A stretch of 64,000 nucleotides of DNA from Photobacterium lutimaris. GTDB lineage: Bacteria; Pseudomonadota; Gammaproteobacteria; Enterobacterales; Vibrionaceae. Positions 33,501 to 42,073 of the stretch are shown piece by piece. Position 1 is the stretch's first letter, and every line of letters begins with the position of its first letter. Under the pieces are notes generated by a model. The model did no database searches, was not told the origin of the DNA, and saw only the letters and a list, made by a program, of their open reading frames with translations. Both the position numbers and the translations under genes were made by a program. The DNA lies in the NCBI RefSeq assembly GCF_003025555.1, contig NZ_PYMH01000009.1, positions 62,001-126,000 on the forward strand, written 5' to 3'.

Positions 33501-34493
33501 ATGAAATTTTATAATAAAATTATACCCGCGATAACTATTTCACTCACATCGCTTTCCATTCATGCGACACCGATTGACATCATGAATGAATATAACTTGA
33601 TTGTATTCGAGGACTTAGACTCGAACAGTGAAGTTGAAGGCAAGACCATTGTAATGGGCGATATCAACGGCACATCGTCGAATTATGGTATTCATCTACC
33701 TGTCGCTACTGCTCCAGAAGACTCACTGATCATCGGCGGTAACAACAATTCGACTCTAAATATAAGTAGTGGCTATAACGTTGCCCTTGGCGGATTAGAC
33801 AATGGGACAATAAATCTTAATGGTGGCGGAACGATTAATAATATATCAGCTTATGACTTACCTGGTATTAAAACTGAGCTAACCGATTTTTCAATATTTT
33901 TAAGGGATCTGGCAGGCAACTCCACACTGATGACGCCTGTGTCATGTTGTGGCACCGCATCATTTGATGTGAATAGCAGTGTTGGCAGTGATCTCGCTAT
34001 ATTTGATTTTCAAGCAAATGATTTCTTTGAAAATGGTTTTATTCAACAGTACGATGTCAACTTTAATTCGCAAACCCCTTCGGCTATCATCATGAATGTT
34101 GGCGGAACCGTTATTGACGATACTTTATTTACAGCTAATGCTGTGGGGAATATTGTTAATGATGCAACAAGAGAGCTTATTATTTGGAATTTCTATGAAG
34201 CAGTAACCATTGATTTAACTAAGCAACTTAATGGTAGTCTGCTGGCTCCTTTAGCTGCACTGTCCAATGCGACGCCAATCGAAGGTTCCGTGGTGGTCAA
34301 TTCATTCGTCCAACGCGGTGAGATACACGACCCGACGTTTAACGGGTTTATCGATTTGGGCTTAGACGATGAAGTGATCGATGATGAAGTCGTCGATATT
34401 CCAGAACCGTCCTCTTTAGCATTCTTCGGTATGGGATTACTGAGCCTGTCTGCTTGGCGCCGTCGTCAAGCTAACAAACCTGTTTTAAGATGA
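33501..34493 (+). CDS. Choice-of-anchor A family protein with PEP-CTERM signal
   Basis: A 330-residue predicted exported protein. A signal peptide covers about residues 1-22 (ISLTSLSIHAT), then a beta-rich region with Gly/Asn repeats (GGNNNSTLNISSGYN, NGTINLNGGGTINN) typical of the choice-of-anchor A domain, a stretch of acidic residues, and a C-terminal PEP-CTERM sorting signal: PEPSSLAFFGMGLLSLSA followed by RRR. PEP-CTERM proteins are cut and anchored or released by exosortase in organisms that make extracellular polysaccharide. No exosortase gene lies in this window. An AAGGA site precedes ATG 33501. The gene and its upstream gap are AT-rich compared with their neighbours, which suggests acquisition. 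Confidence 0.85.
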   Translation: MKFYNKIIPAITISLTSLSIHATPIDIMNEYNLIVFEDLDSNSEVEGKTIVMGDINGTSSNYGIHLPVATAPEDSLIIGGNNNSTLNISSGYNVALGGLDNGTINLNGGGTINNISAYDLPGIKTELTDFSIFLRDLAGNSTLMTPVSCCGTASFDVNSSVGSDLAIFDFQANDFFENGFIQQYDVNFNSQTPSAIIMNVGGTVIDDTLFTANAVGNIVNDATRELIIWNFYEAVTIDLTKQLNGSLLAPLAALSNATPIEGSVVVNSFVQRGEIHDPTFNGFIDLGLDDEVIDDEVVDIPEPSSLAFFGMGLLSLSAWRRRQANKPVLR

Positions 34494-34519
34494 CAGCACC
34501 GGCTTATCGCTTATGAATG

Positions 34520-34548
34520 AAAAGGGTCAGGCAGCCGTCTGACCTTTT
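34520..34548 (+). terminator. Terminator after the PEP-CTERM gene
   Basis: GGTCAG (34525-34530) pairs with CTGACC (34539-34544) around an 8-base loop, with A-run and T4 flanks. The remaining bases to cmoA (34549-34820) show nothing clear. Confidence 0.8.
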
Positions 34549-34820
34549 CATTTTCTCAATGGCGGAGATAGCGCAAGCCGAAGTAATGTAATTTTGTTGC
34601 ACCTGCCAGCGGTTATCTATTTACATTTATCCAATCGTGCGAAGCAGGATCCTCAAACCATCACAAAAACAATAAAGACAAATGGCCTCATTTTCACTAC
34701 AATACGCGACCTTTCAGCGGTGATGGATCACCTCAGTATGTTGACTCACGCTAAAGGCGTAAAAAGTTCATACTTATCATTTTGGATTTCTGTTTTTTTG
34801 TATAGATGAGGTTCGTGAAG

Positions 34821-35549
34821 ATGGCCGGTCACGACAATATTTTTGCGGCACCGATAGATAAAATCGGTGATTTTACGTTTGACGAACGCGTTGCTGAAGT
34901 TTTCCCGGATATGATCCAACGTTCAGTGCCGGGTTACAGCAATATCATTTCAGCGATTGGCATGCTCGCTGAGCGCTTCGCCAAGCCACACTCGAAAGTG
35001 TACGATTTGGGCTGCTCGCTAGGCGCAGCAACCTTGTCTATGCGCCGCCATATCCAACAAGAAGGTTGTGAAATCATCGCGGTCGACAATTCCAGCGCCA
35101 TGGTTGAACGTTGCCGCTTGCATATCAACGCCTACCGCTCAGATACCCCAGTCCAAGTCGTTGAAGCCGACATCCGTGATATGGATATCAACGATGCTTC
35201 CGTCGTAGTGCTGAACTTCACCCTTCAGTTCCTGGTGCCAGAAGATCGTCAAACACTGCTTGAAAAAATTTATGCCGGCTTGCGCCCTGGGGGCATATTG
35301 ATCCTGTCAGAAAAATACATCTTCGACGATGAGCGTGCCCACGAACTGCTTATCGATTTGCACCACGACTTCAAGCGTGCCAATGGCTACAGCGAACTGG
35401 AAATTAGCCAAAAACGCAGTGCCATTGAAAACGTCATGCTGCCAGACAGCATTGATACCCATAAGCAGCGCTTTGAAAAAATTGGCTTCACAAGCTCAGA
35501 AGTCTGGTTCCAATGTTTCAACTTCGGCTCGATGTTTGCCATTAAATAA
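34821..35549 (+). CDS. cmoA: Carboxy-S-adenosylmethionine synthase CmoA
   Basis: A 242-residue SAM-fold enzyme (E. coli 247 aa) that makes carboxy-SAM from SAM and prephenate. The segment FTFDERVAEVFPDMIQRS and the SAM motif VYDLGCSLGAATLSMRR are nearly identical to the enteric protein. ATG 34821 is preferred because it aligns with the family start and has GAGG upstream; an ATG 15 bases earlier has no ribosome site. It works with CmoB, encoded 14 bases downstream, to make uridine-5-oxyacetic acid at tRNA wobble position 34. Confidence 0.96.
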   Translation: MAGHDNIFAAPIDKIGDFTFDERVAEVFPDMIQRSVPGYSNIISAIGMLAERFAKPHSKVYDLGCSLGAATLSMRRHIQQEGCEIIAVDNSSAMVERCRLHINAYRSDTPVQVVEADIRDMDINDASVVVLNFTLQFLVPEDRQTLLEKIYAGLRPGGILILSEKYIFDDERAHELLIDLHHDFKRANGYSELEISQKRSAIENVMLPDSIDTHKQRFEKIGFTSSEVWFQCFNFGSMFAIK

Positions 35550-35563
35550 GGTTTCTATTGTCT

Positions 35564-36538
35564 ATGTTTACTTTTGCGGAGTTTTACCAGCTCCTTGCCC
35601 AGCATGAAACACTGCGCCCATGGCTAAACACCCTGCCAAAACAACTGAGTGACTGGGAAGAGCAAGCCCATGGTGACATGGCACGCTGGATGCGTGCCCT
35701 GAAGAAATTCCCCACTGACAGACCGGATATCATCGACCTGAAAAATGCGGTCAGCGTTCGTAATGAAGACGGTATTGCCGACGGCGAGCAAAAACGCCTT
35801 GAAAGCTTGCTACGCTTGCTCCACCCATGGCGTAAGGGCCCTTATCAAATGCACGGCATCGATATCGATACCGAGTGGCGCTCAGATTGGAAGTGGGATC
35901 GTGTCCTACCACATATCTCTCCACTTAAAGGCCGCACGGTCTTGGATGTCGGTTGTGGTAATGGTTACCACATGTGGCGCATGCTGGGTGAAGAAGCCAA
36001 GCTGACTGTCGGTATCGACCCATCGAATCTATTCCTCATCCAGTTCGAGGCGATCAAGCGCCTAATGGGCATGGACGAGCGTGCCTATCTGCTGCCACTG
36101 GGTATTGAGCAGCTGCCTGAACTTAAAGCCTTTGATACCGTGTTTTCTATGGGTGTGCTTTATCACCGCCGCTCTCCGCTCGATCACATCATCCAGCTCA
36201 AGAACCAGCTGCGCAAAGACGGTGAGCTGATCCTTGAAACCCTGGTGATTGATGGCGATGAAAATGCGGTGTTGGTGCCGACCCACCGCTACGCCCAGAT
36301 GCACAACGTCTACTTCTTCCCGTCGGCCAAGGCGCTGAAGGTGTGGATGGAGAAATGCGGCCTAGTGGACGTGAAAATCGTCGACGAGTGCGTCACCACC
36401 ACCGACGAGCAACGTTCGACCGACTGGATGACGAATAATTCCCTACCGGAATATCTCGACCCGGCGGATCCGTCGAAAACGGTCGAAGGTTACCCTGCGC
36501 CAAAACGCGCCGTGCTAATTGCTCGAAATCCTGACTAA
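35564..36538 (+). CDS. cmoB: tRNA U34 carboxymethyltransferase CmoB
   Basis: A 324-residue methyltransferase-fold protein (E. coli 323 aa) that transfers the carboxymethyl group from carboxy-SAM to 5-hydroxyuridine 34 of tRNAs. The conserved stretches IDTEWRSDWKWDRVLPH, VLDVGCGNGYHMWRM and FSMGVLYHRRSPLDH are present. ATG 35564 matches the family N-terminus; a TTG two codons earlier (35558) sits at better spacing from the AAGG site, so the exact start is uncertain. Directly follows cmoA. Confidence 0.96.
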   Translation: MFTFAEFYQLLAQHETLRPWLNTLPKQLSDWEEQAHGDMARWMRALKKFPTDRPDIIDLKNAVSVRNEDGIADGEQKRLESLLRLLHPWRKGPYQMHGIDIDTEWRSDWKWDRVLPHISPLKGRTVLDVGCGNGYHMWRMLGEEAKLTVGIDPSNLFLIQFEAIKRLMGMDERAYLLPLGIEQLPELKAFDTVFSMGVLYHRRSPLDHIIQLKNQLRKDGELILETLVIDGDENAVLVPTHRYAQMHNVYFFPSAKALKVWMEKCGLVDVKIVDECVTTTDEQRSTDWMTNNSLPEYLDPADPSKTVEGYPAPKRAVLIARNPD

Positions 36539-36546
36539 CTACTGAC

Positions 36547-36572
36547 AAGGGATGCTGTTCGCATCCCTTTTT
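36547..36572 (+). terminator. Terminator after cmoB
   Basis: AAGGGATGC (36547-36555) pairs with GCATCCCTT (36561-36569), loop TGTTC, followed by T-run; flanking CTGACAA/TTGTCAG can lengthen the stem. Confidence 0.9.
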
Positions 36573-36623
36573 GTCAGGTAAAATATTGCCGCCTAACAAA
36601 AAAGAAGTACTCTTGGAGATATA

Positions 36624-37385
36624 ATGCTTCGCCGCTTTGTACCATTACTGACCTTTGCTGTCCTTTCTGGCTGTAGCCTTACCCAGCCACAACAAGAGCA
36701 AACTATGCAAGCAATTAACGTCATGGAAGATCGTGTCAATTTCCAGCTTGCAACTATGATCAAACAAATTGATGACCAAAACGTCTATATTGCTAACTTG
36801 GAAAGGGAAATATCCACCCTGTCGCAAGACATGAGCCAGCGCTATACTGATTCGACTCTACTTGCTTTCGATGAAGAGGAAGAAGAGAAAGCCCCTGTAC
36901 CTGTTATCATCGATAACGATCCGCGTATTGCCCATGGCAAAGTGATTCTGGGTGAAGAAGAGTGGGTATGGCTGGACACTACCCAAAGTTTTTATAAAGC
37001 CCGTATTGATACCGGGGCAACCACCTCGTCAGTCAGTGCTACCAACATCCAGATATTTGAGCGCGATGGCAAAGAGTGGGCACGATTCAATCTGAACCAC
37101 ACGTCGAACGAAAATCCGAATGAGGCCGATATTGTTGAGGCACCCGTGGTGCGCTGGGTGAAAATCCGCCAAGCCAGTGCTAACGGTGTTAACCGTCGTC
37201 CTGTCGTTGAAGCATGGGTGAAACTCGGTCAACTTCATGAAAAAGCACAATTTACGTTGGCAGACCGCACACAAATGGCCTATCCAGTATTATTAGGGCG
37301 AGAGTTTTTTAAAGACATCGCACTTGTTGATGTGGGCAAAAAGTTTGTTCAGGGAATGAATGAACAACAAGTACAACAAAACTAA
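36624..37385 (+). CDS. Retropepsin-like lipoprotein of the 'ATP-dependent zinc protease' (PF05618) family
   Basis: A 253-residue predicted lipoprotein: signal peptide with lipobox LSGC (Cys17), a coiled-coil-like helix (about 25-72), an acidic linker (82-88), and a C-terminal domain (about 105-250) with D129-T-G-A-T-T-S-S and LLGREFF. Databases often call the family an ATP-dependent zinc protease, but the D-T-G-A signature and beta-rich pattern are those of retropepsin-type aspartic proteases; no zinc or ATP motif is seen. It starts a three-gene unit with an inactive-transglutaminase membrane protein and an ATP-grasp protein, so it probably acts in the periplasm on their product or substrate. 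Confidence 0.8.
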   Translation: MLRRFVPLLTFAVLSGCSLTQPQQEQTMQAINVMEDRVNFQLATMIKQIDDQNVYIANLEREISTLSQDMSQRYTDSTLLAFDEEEEEKAPVPVIIDNDPRIAHGKVILGEEEWVWLDTTQSFYKARIDTGATTSSVSATNIQIFERDGKEWARFNLNHTSNENPNEADIVEAPVVRWVKIRQASANGVNRRPVVEAWVKLGQLHEKAQFTLADRTQMAYPVLLGREFFKDIALVDVGKKFVQGMNEQQVQQN

Positions 37386-37405
37386 TAACAAATGATGAGG
37401 ACGTC

Positions 37406-38911
37406 ATGACATCAAGAATCCCGTTTTATTTTCTTATTACCCTGCTAGTCATCGCGGGTGCGGCACTGAGTATGTACCGCCACGATGTCTACGGGGTGCC
37501 ATGGACGCCGGGTGAAGAGCGTGCGCTATGGGAACTCGAGGCACGTATTGAGTTTGATGCGATTGGTGACCCGGTCAAAGTATCCATGGCGGCACCGGAA
37601 ACTCAGCAGGGTTTTACCCAGATTGATGAAAGTACCTCATCACCGGGTTATGGCGTCGCTCTTATCGACACGAACAAAGGTCGCCGTGCTGAATGGTCTA
37701 TCCGCGAAGCAGCCGGCAAGCAAATCCTGTATTACAAAACCCAAATGCTGGTCGACGATCAGGCAAGCTTCAACATGGCACCGCCTAAAGGCGATACCAT
37801 TGCCGTTAGCCTGGATAACCCACAACAGACCGCCGCAACAGCCCTACTCGATCAAGCCCGCAGCCTGTCTTCTGACAACACCACGCTAACCCGTGAGCTG
37901 ATAAAGCAATTTAACGACCGTAATAACCAAAATGCGGCCTTGTTGCTCAACAGCCTGAGCCGCGAGCAAGCTATCATCAATTTGCTTTCTCTGGAAAAAG
38001 TCCACGCCCGGATTGTTGGAGGCTTGCAGCTTGAAGATGGTCGACGTCGCCAAAGCATTACCCCAATGGTAGAGGTGTGGGGAGGTCAGACTTGGGAACT
38101 GTTTGACCTTCAAACCGGCCAAGAAGGTAAGCCTGACAACATTCTACTTTGGAACCAGCAAGGGCACTCTTTGCTGGACGTTATCGGTGGCCGCAACTCT
38201 AATATCAGCTTCTCGATCATTGCTCAGGACATCACACCGCAGCAGGCAACCCGTGAAAAAGTTCAAGCCGAAGATCTACTGAACTTCTCGATCCACAGCT
38301 TACCGGTTGAAGAGCAGGCCATGTTCAAGACCATTATGCTGGTGCCTATCGGTGCACTGATTGTGGTATTCCTGCGTATCATTGTCGGCCTGAAAACCTC
38401 TGGTACCTTCATGCCGGTTCTTATCGCGGTAGCCTTTGTTCAGACCCAGCTGGTAACAGGTATTCTTGGCTTCTTGCTCATTGTCGGCACCGGTTTGGTG
38501 ATCCGTAGCTACCTGTCCAAGCTTAACTTGCTTCTGGTGGCGAGGATATCTGCGGTGATCATCACCGTTATTATGATTATCTCCGTCTTTACCGTGGTCG
38601 CCTTCAAAATTGGCTTGGTCGAAGGCCTTACCATCACCTTTTTCCCAATGATCATCCTATCGTGGACTATCGAACGGATGTCCATCCTGTGGGAAGAGGA
38701 AGGGGCGAAGGAAGTACTCGTCCAAGGTGGTGGCTCGCTACTGACCGCGGTATTTGTCTACTTGGCGATGACTAACCCATTGATCCGCCACCTGACATTC
38801 AATTTTATTGGTATCCAGCTGCTCATTTTGGCACTGATCCTGATGCTCGGTAACTACACTGGCTACCGTTTGAGTGAGCTACGACGCTTCAAGCCACTAG
38901 CGGAGGACTAA
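37406..38911 (+). CDS. Membrane protein with inactive transglutaminase-like domain and 7-helix C-terminus
   Basis: A 501-residue protein: one N-terminal helix (about 5-24), a large periplasmic region (about 25-305) and a C-terminal membrane domain of about seven helices (starting TIMLVPIGALIVVFLRIIVG). This matches the family described as inactive transglutaminase fused to seven transmembrane helices. The transglutaminase-like part shows no Cys-His-Asp triad; there is no Cys in it at all. It lies 20 bases after the retropepsin gene and 3 bases before the ATP-grasp gene, clearly one operon. The family function is not established. Confidence 0.82.
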   Translation: MTSRIPFYFLITLLVIAGAALSMYRHDVYGVPWTPGEERALWELEARIEFDAIGDPVKVSMAAPETQQGFTQIDESTSSPGYGVALIDTNKGRRAEWSIREAAGKQILYYKTQMLVDDQASFNMAPPKGDTIAVSLDNPQQTAATALLDQARSLSSDNTTLTRELIKQFNDRNNQNAALLLNSLSREQAIINLLSLEKVHARIVGGLQLEDGRRRQSITPMVEVWGGQTWELFDLQTGQEGKPDNILLWNQQGHSLLDVIGGRNSNISFSIIAQDITPQQATREKVQAEDLLNFSIHSLPVEEQAMFKTIMLVPIGALIVVFLRIIVGLKTSGTFMPVLIAVAFVQTQLVTGILGFLLIVGTGLVIRSYLSKLNLLLVARISAVIITVIMIISVFTVVAFKIGLVEGLTITFFPMIILSWTIERMSILWEEEGAKEVLVQGGGSLLTAVFVYLAMTNPLIRHLTFNFIGIQLLILALILMLGNYTGYRLSELRRFKPLAED

Positions 38912-38914
38912 GCT

Positions 38915-39889
38915 ATGTCACTGTTTTCACAGTTTACGTCTCCGTTCAAGCTGCGAGACCGCGGCATTATGGGGATGAACCAGCGTAACCACAGCTACAT
39001 CGGCCGTTACAACGACCGTAGCCTATACCCGTTGGTTGACGACAAGCTGAAAACCAAGCTGATTGCCAAACAGGCCGGTGCCACGGTGCCTGAACTGATT
39101 GGCGTTATCGACAGCCAGGTTTACGTCAGACGCGTCCATGACATGGTCAAAGACTGGCCAGGCTTTGTGATCAAGCCAGCCCAGGGATCCGGTGGTAAAG
39201 GGATCTTGGTCGTGGTCAAACACAAGGACGGGGTTTACGTAAAACCATCCGGCGCTGAGATCAACAAACAAGACGTCGAGCGACACATCACCAACACCTT
39301 GGCGGGACTGTTCTCGCTGGGGGGGAAAAACGATGTGGCGATGATCGAGAACCTGATCCAGTTTGATGACGTTTTCGATGGTTTCAGCTACGAAGGCGTG
39401 CCTGATGTCAGGGTTATCGTTTTCAAAGGCTACCCGGTAATGGCAATGATGCGCTGCTCCACAGCAGCGTCTGACGGAAAAGCCAACTTGCACCAAGGTG
39501 CTGTAGGTGTCGGTATCGATATTGCCACAGGCAAAGCGATCCGAGCTGTCCAATTTGACCAACCCGTTGAGCGTCACCCGGATACGGACCGTCTGCTTAG
39601 TGAACTGGCAGTGCCTAATTGGCTGAAGCTGCTCGCCTTAGCCTCCAGTGCCTGGGAAATGACCGGATTGGGTTACATGGGTACCGACATGGTGCTTGAT
39701 AAAGTTCAAGGGCCAATGGTTCTAGAGCTCAATGCCCGGCCGGGGCTGGCGATTCAAACCGCCAATGGAGCCGGCCTGTTGCCGCGCCTTCGGCACATTG
39801 AAAACCTCGGTGTACCGTCCAAGCCGCCAACACCGGAAGAGCGTGTCGCTTATGCTGCCGAGCAATTTGGTGTTAAATCAAAGTTCTAG
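38915..39889 (+). CDS. ATP-grasp, alpha-L-glutamate ligase-like (RimK-related) protein
   Basis: A 324-residue cytoplasmic ATP-grasp protein. Visible ATP-grasp features: FVIKPAQGSGGKGILVVVK (nucleotide-binding Gly-rich loop, about 86-105), MIENLIQFDDVF, and the metal-binding end LELNARPGLAIQTANGAGL. It would form an amide or peptide bond using an acyl phosphate intermediate. The ribosome site GGAGG lies inside the end of the preceding gene, 3 bases apart, so translation is coupled. The acceptor and amino acid are unknown; 'alpha-L-glutamate ligase' is a family label, not shown here. Confidence 0.85.
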   Translation: MSLFSQFTSPFKLRDRGIMGMNQRNHSYIGRYNDRSLYPLVDDKLKTKLIAKQAGATVPELIGVIDSQVYVRRVHDMVKDWPGFVIKPAQGSGGKGILVVVKHKDGVYVKPSGAEINKQDVERHITNTLAGLFSLGGKNDVAMIENLIQFDDVFDGFSYEGVPDVRVIVFKGYPVMAMMRCSTAASDGKANLHQGAVGVGIDIATGKAIRAVQFDQPVERHPDTDRLLSELAVPNWLKLLALASSAWEMTGLGYMGTDMVLDKVQGPMVLELNARPGLAIQTANGAGLLPRLRHIENLGVPSKPPTPEERVAYAAEQFGVKSKF

Positions 39890-39914
39890 ATTTAACATCA
39901 TTCTCTTCTCTATT

Positions 39915-39943
39915 AAGCCCCAGCCTTGCGCTGGGGCTTTTTT
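39915..39943 (+). terminator. Terminator of the three-gene unit
   Basis: AAGCCCCAGC (39915-39924) pairs with GCTGGGGCTT (39930-39939), loop CTTGC, followed by a T-run. Confidence 0.92.
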
Positions 39944-39998
39944 CTTTACGCATCTTGTGGCAATAATATGTCTTTCCAGCAGCGCAAAGGACTTGTAA

Positions 39999-41180
39999 AT
40001 GCACCCCGACACTCGGCAACTCGACCCCCTGTTTGACCAACATATCGACCGCACCCGCAGCAACAGTATCAAATGGCAAAAATACCAGGGCCAAGATATT
40101 CTGCCGATGTGGGTGGCCGATAGCGACTTCAAGGTACCGCAAGCGATCACCGATGCGCTGCATCAACATATCGACCATGGTATTTTCGGCTATGGCAGCG
40201 CTCCGCAAGCGCTGACTGAATTGATCGTCGAGCGTATGCAGCGCCTGTATCAATGGGACATTGAGCCGGAATGGATTGTCTACCTGCCGGGATTGGTTTG
40301 CGGGATTAACTTAGCAGTTCGCTCGGTATGCCAACCAGAGCACGGCGTGGCTTGCCCAAGCCCTATCTATCCGCCCTTCAAATCATCCGCCAAACTCGCC
40401 AAGCGCCTACTGAGTAAATTACCAGTGACACTTAAGGAGCAACGCTGGTTAATGGCGCTCGATGACAGCGCCTTATTGCCAGATACACGGTTGCTGCTAT
40501 TCTGTAATCCGCTTAACCCCGGCGGCACCGTATACCGCCGAAGCGAACTCGAAGCGGTCGCTGAGTTTGCCAAGCAACAGGAATTAATTGTCTGCTCAGA
40601 CGAAATCCACTGCGACTTGCTGCTGGCCCCCGGTTGTCAGCATATCCCCTTTGCCAGTCTCAATGATGATGCTGCACAGCGTTCCATCACCCTGCTGGCA
40701 CCAAGCAAAACCTTTAATATCGCCGGGCTCGGTGCCTCAATGGCGATTATTCCCAACCCGACGCTGAGGCGGGAGTTCGTCCGTACCAAGGCCGGCGTTG
40801 TACCCGACGTCAATGTACTGGCTTATACCGCTGCACAAGCCGCCTATGAGCACGGCCAGCCTTGGCTGGAAAAACAACTTGATTACTTAAGGCGTAACAA
40901 AGCCACCGTCGAACAGGCCATCAATAATATGCCCTACCTTACACTGGCCCCCATCGAGGGAACCTACTTAGCGTGGATAGATGCAACCGCATTGCCAGTG
41001 AGCTCTCCGTTTAAGTTTTTCGAGCAAGCTGGTGTGGGGTTATCACCCGGAGCTGACTTTGGCAATCCAGGCTTTGTCAGGCTCAACTTTGGTTGCCGCC
41101 ATCAAACATTACTCGAGGCTTTAAAGCGAATGGAACAAGCCGTCACAACACTGCAAGCACATCAAATGGTGAAAGAGTAA
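39999..41180 (+). CDS. MalY/PatB family PLP-dependent C-S lyase
   Basis: A 393-residue fold-type I PLP enzyme of the MalY/PatB branch, usually cystathionine beta-lyases. The N-terminal RTRSNSIKWQKY and ILPMWVADSDFKVP are signature MalY/PatB motifs; CNPLNPGG and CSDEIHCDLLL precede the PLP Lys in LAPSKTFNIAGL. The likely reaction is cleavage of cystathionine or cysteine conjugates to give pyruvate and ammonia. AAAGGA site upstream of ATG 39999. Single gene. Confidence 0.9.
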   Translation: MHPDTRQLDPLFDQHIDRTRSNSIKWQKYQGQDILPMWVADSDFKVPQAITDALHQHIDHGIFGYGSAPQALTELIVERMQRLYQWDIEPEWIVYLPGLVCGINLAVRSVCQPEHGVACPSPIYPPFKSSAKLAKRLLSKLPVTLKEQRWLMALDDSALLPDTRLLLFCNPLNPGGTVYRRSELEAVAEFAKQQELIVCSDEIHCDLLLAPGCQHIPFASLNDDAAQRSITLLAPSKTFNIAGLGASMAIIPNPTLRREFVRTKAGVVPDVNVLAYTAAQAAYEHGQPWLEKQLDYLRRNKATVEQAINNMPYLTLAPIEGTYLAWIDATALPVSSPFKFFEQAGVGLSPGADFGNPGFVRLNFGCRHQTLLEALKRMEQAVTTLQAHQMVKE

Positions 41181-41224
41181 CCATTCGATTGCCAACCCAT
41201 ACTTTTTATTAAAGAAATGACAAG

Positions 41225-41272
41225 CTGTACCGATACAAACTCCATAACACTGGTTTGTTTTATTCGGTACAG
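41225..41272. promoter_or_regulatory. Long inverted repeat directly before the VC2046-like gene
   Basis: CTGTACCGA (41225-41233) pairs with TCGGTACAG (41264-41272) and ACAAAC (41235-41240) with GTTTGT (41253-41258), around a 12-base loop. T5 follows (41273-41277) and then the ATG at 41279. Inside the left arm TGTA-CCGA-TACA is itself palindromic. Could be the terminator of the C-S lyase gene, an operator, or both. Confidence 0.5.
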
Positions 41273-41278
41273 TTTTTG

Positions 41279-41785
41279 ATGCAAATCCATTCACTCGACA
41301 AAGCACTGCTGATCAATGAAGTTCAGCTGGGCAGCCAACTCAGCCATGCGGTTGAGGGGGGACGTCGTGCTGATTTTGCCTTGATGCTGGCCCTGCTCTC
41401 TCCCGAGCAACTTGAAACTACCCCGGTCGACGCACTTCCGGCACCCGGCAAAACGGAAAGCGAGCTCCGTGCTTACTTTGAGTTACCAGAACCACAGCCG
41501 CTCTCTACCACCGAAAGCAGTTATCAAAATGCCGCCCAGCAAGCCAAAGCTTTCCATGAAAGCGGCTTGGCCGATGCGCGCCTGCTCGATGGTCTCAAAC
41601 CAACCCCGCTAAGTTACCCGCCACAAGGTACCAAAGGCATGCCGGAAGAGGTATACCATAACCTGTCGGGGCATGAACGCCGCCTATTACCACCAACTGA
41701 AGATGCCACCATCAAGGCATCACCTCAGGATCTTTACCTATCGCTAGTCCAAGCCAAGCGTTTCGCTGAAATGTACGGAGCCTGA
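41279..41785 (+). CDS. Conserved hypothetical protein, VC2046/SO_2500-like
   Basis: About 168 residues from ATG 41279 (start MQIHSLDKALLINEVQLG); the frame is open from TTG 41255 but that start is less likely. Predicted soluble and mostly helical, with a Pro-rich middle (TPLSYPPQGTKGMPEEVYHN). I believe it belongs to a gammaproteobacterial family known only by locus names such as VC2046; this is recalled, not computed. No function is known. Stands alone behind a long inverted repeat. Confidence 0.6.
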   Translation: MQIHSLDKALLINEVQLGSQLSHAVEGGRRADFALMLALLSPEQLETTPVDALPAPGKTESELRAYFELPEPQPLSTTESSYQNAAQQAKAFHESGLADARLLDGLKPTPLSYPPQGTKGMPEEVYHNLSGHERRLLPPTEDATIKASPQDLYLSLVQAKRFAEMYGA

Positions 41786-42073
41786 TCCCGCCGGTTTGGT
41801 CATTTTGCTTAATGTTGACCTCACGATGAGTCAATGTGGTCGCACACACGCTGATAGAAATATCATTATTGAGTTAATTTCGTGACCTCCTTCATAGCCT
41901 TGTTACCTTAACGCTGCACTGTGATCACGTTTCACTAACATTTCAATGCTGGGTCGCGAGTTTGGGGGATTATTCACAGACATGCTTTCAGTGACTTCGT
42001 AACCTGACTACATGATTTGTTCGTTGGCTTTTTGACAGTAACAGTGTGTCGGCAGCCTAATATAGGAAAAGCT

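Noticed and set aside
39023..39577. 184-codon minus-strand ORF inside the ATP-grasp gene
   Set aside because: Wholly inside a clear gene, in a frame that mirrors its codon bias.
41913..41940. CRP site upstream of the SDR gene (TGTGATCACGTTTCAC)
   Set aside because: The two halves are out of register by one base relative to TGTGA-N6-TCACA.
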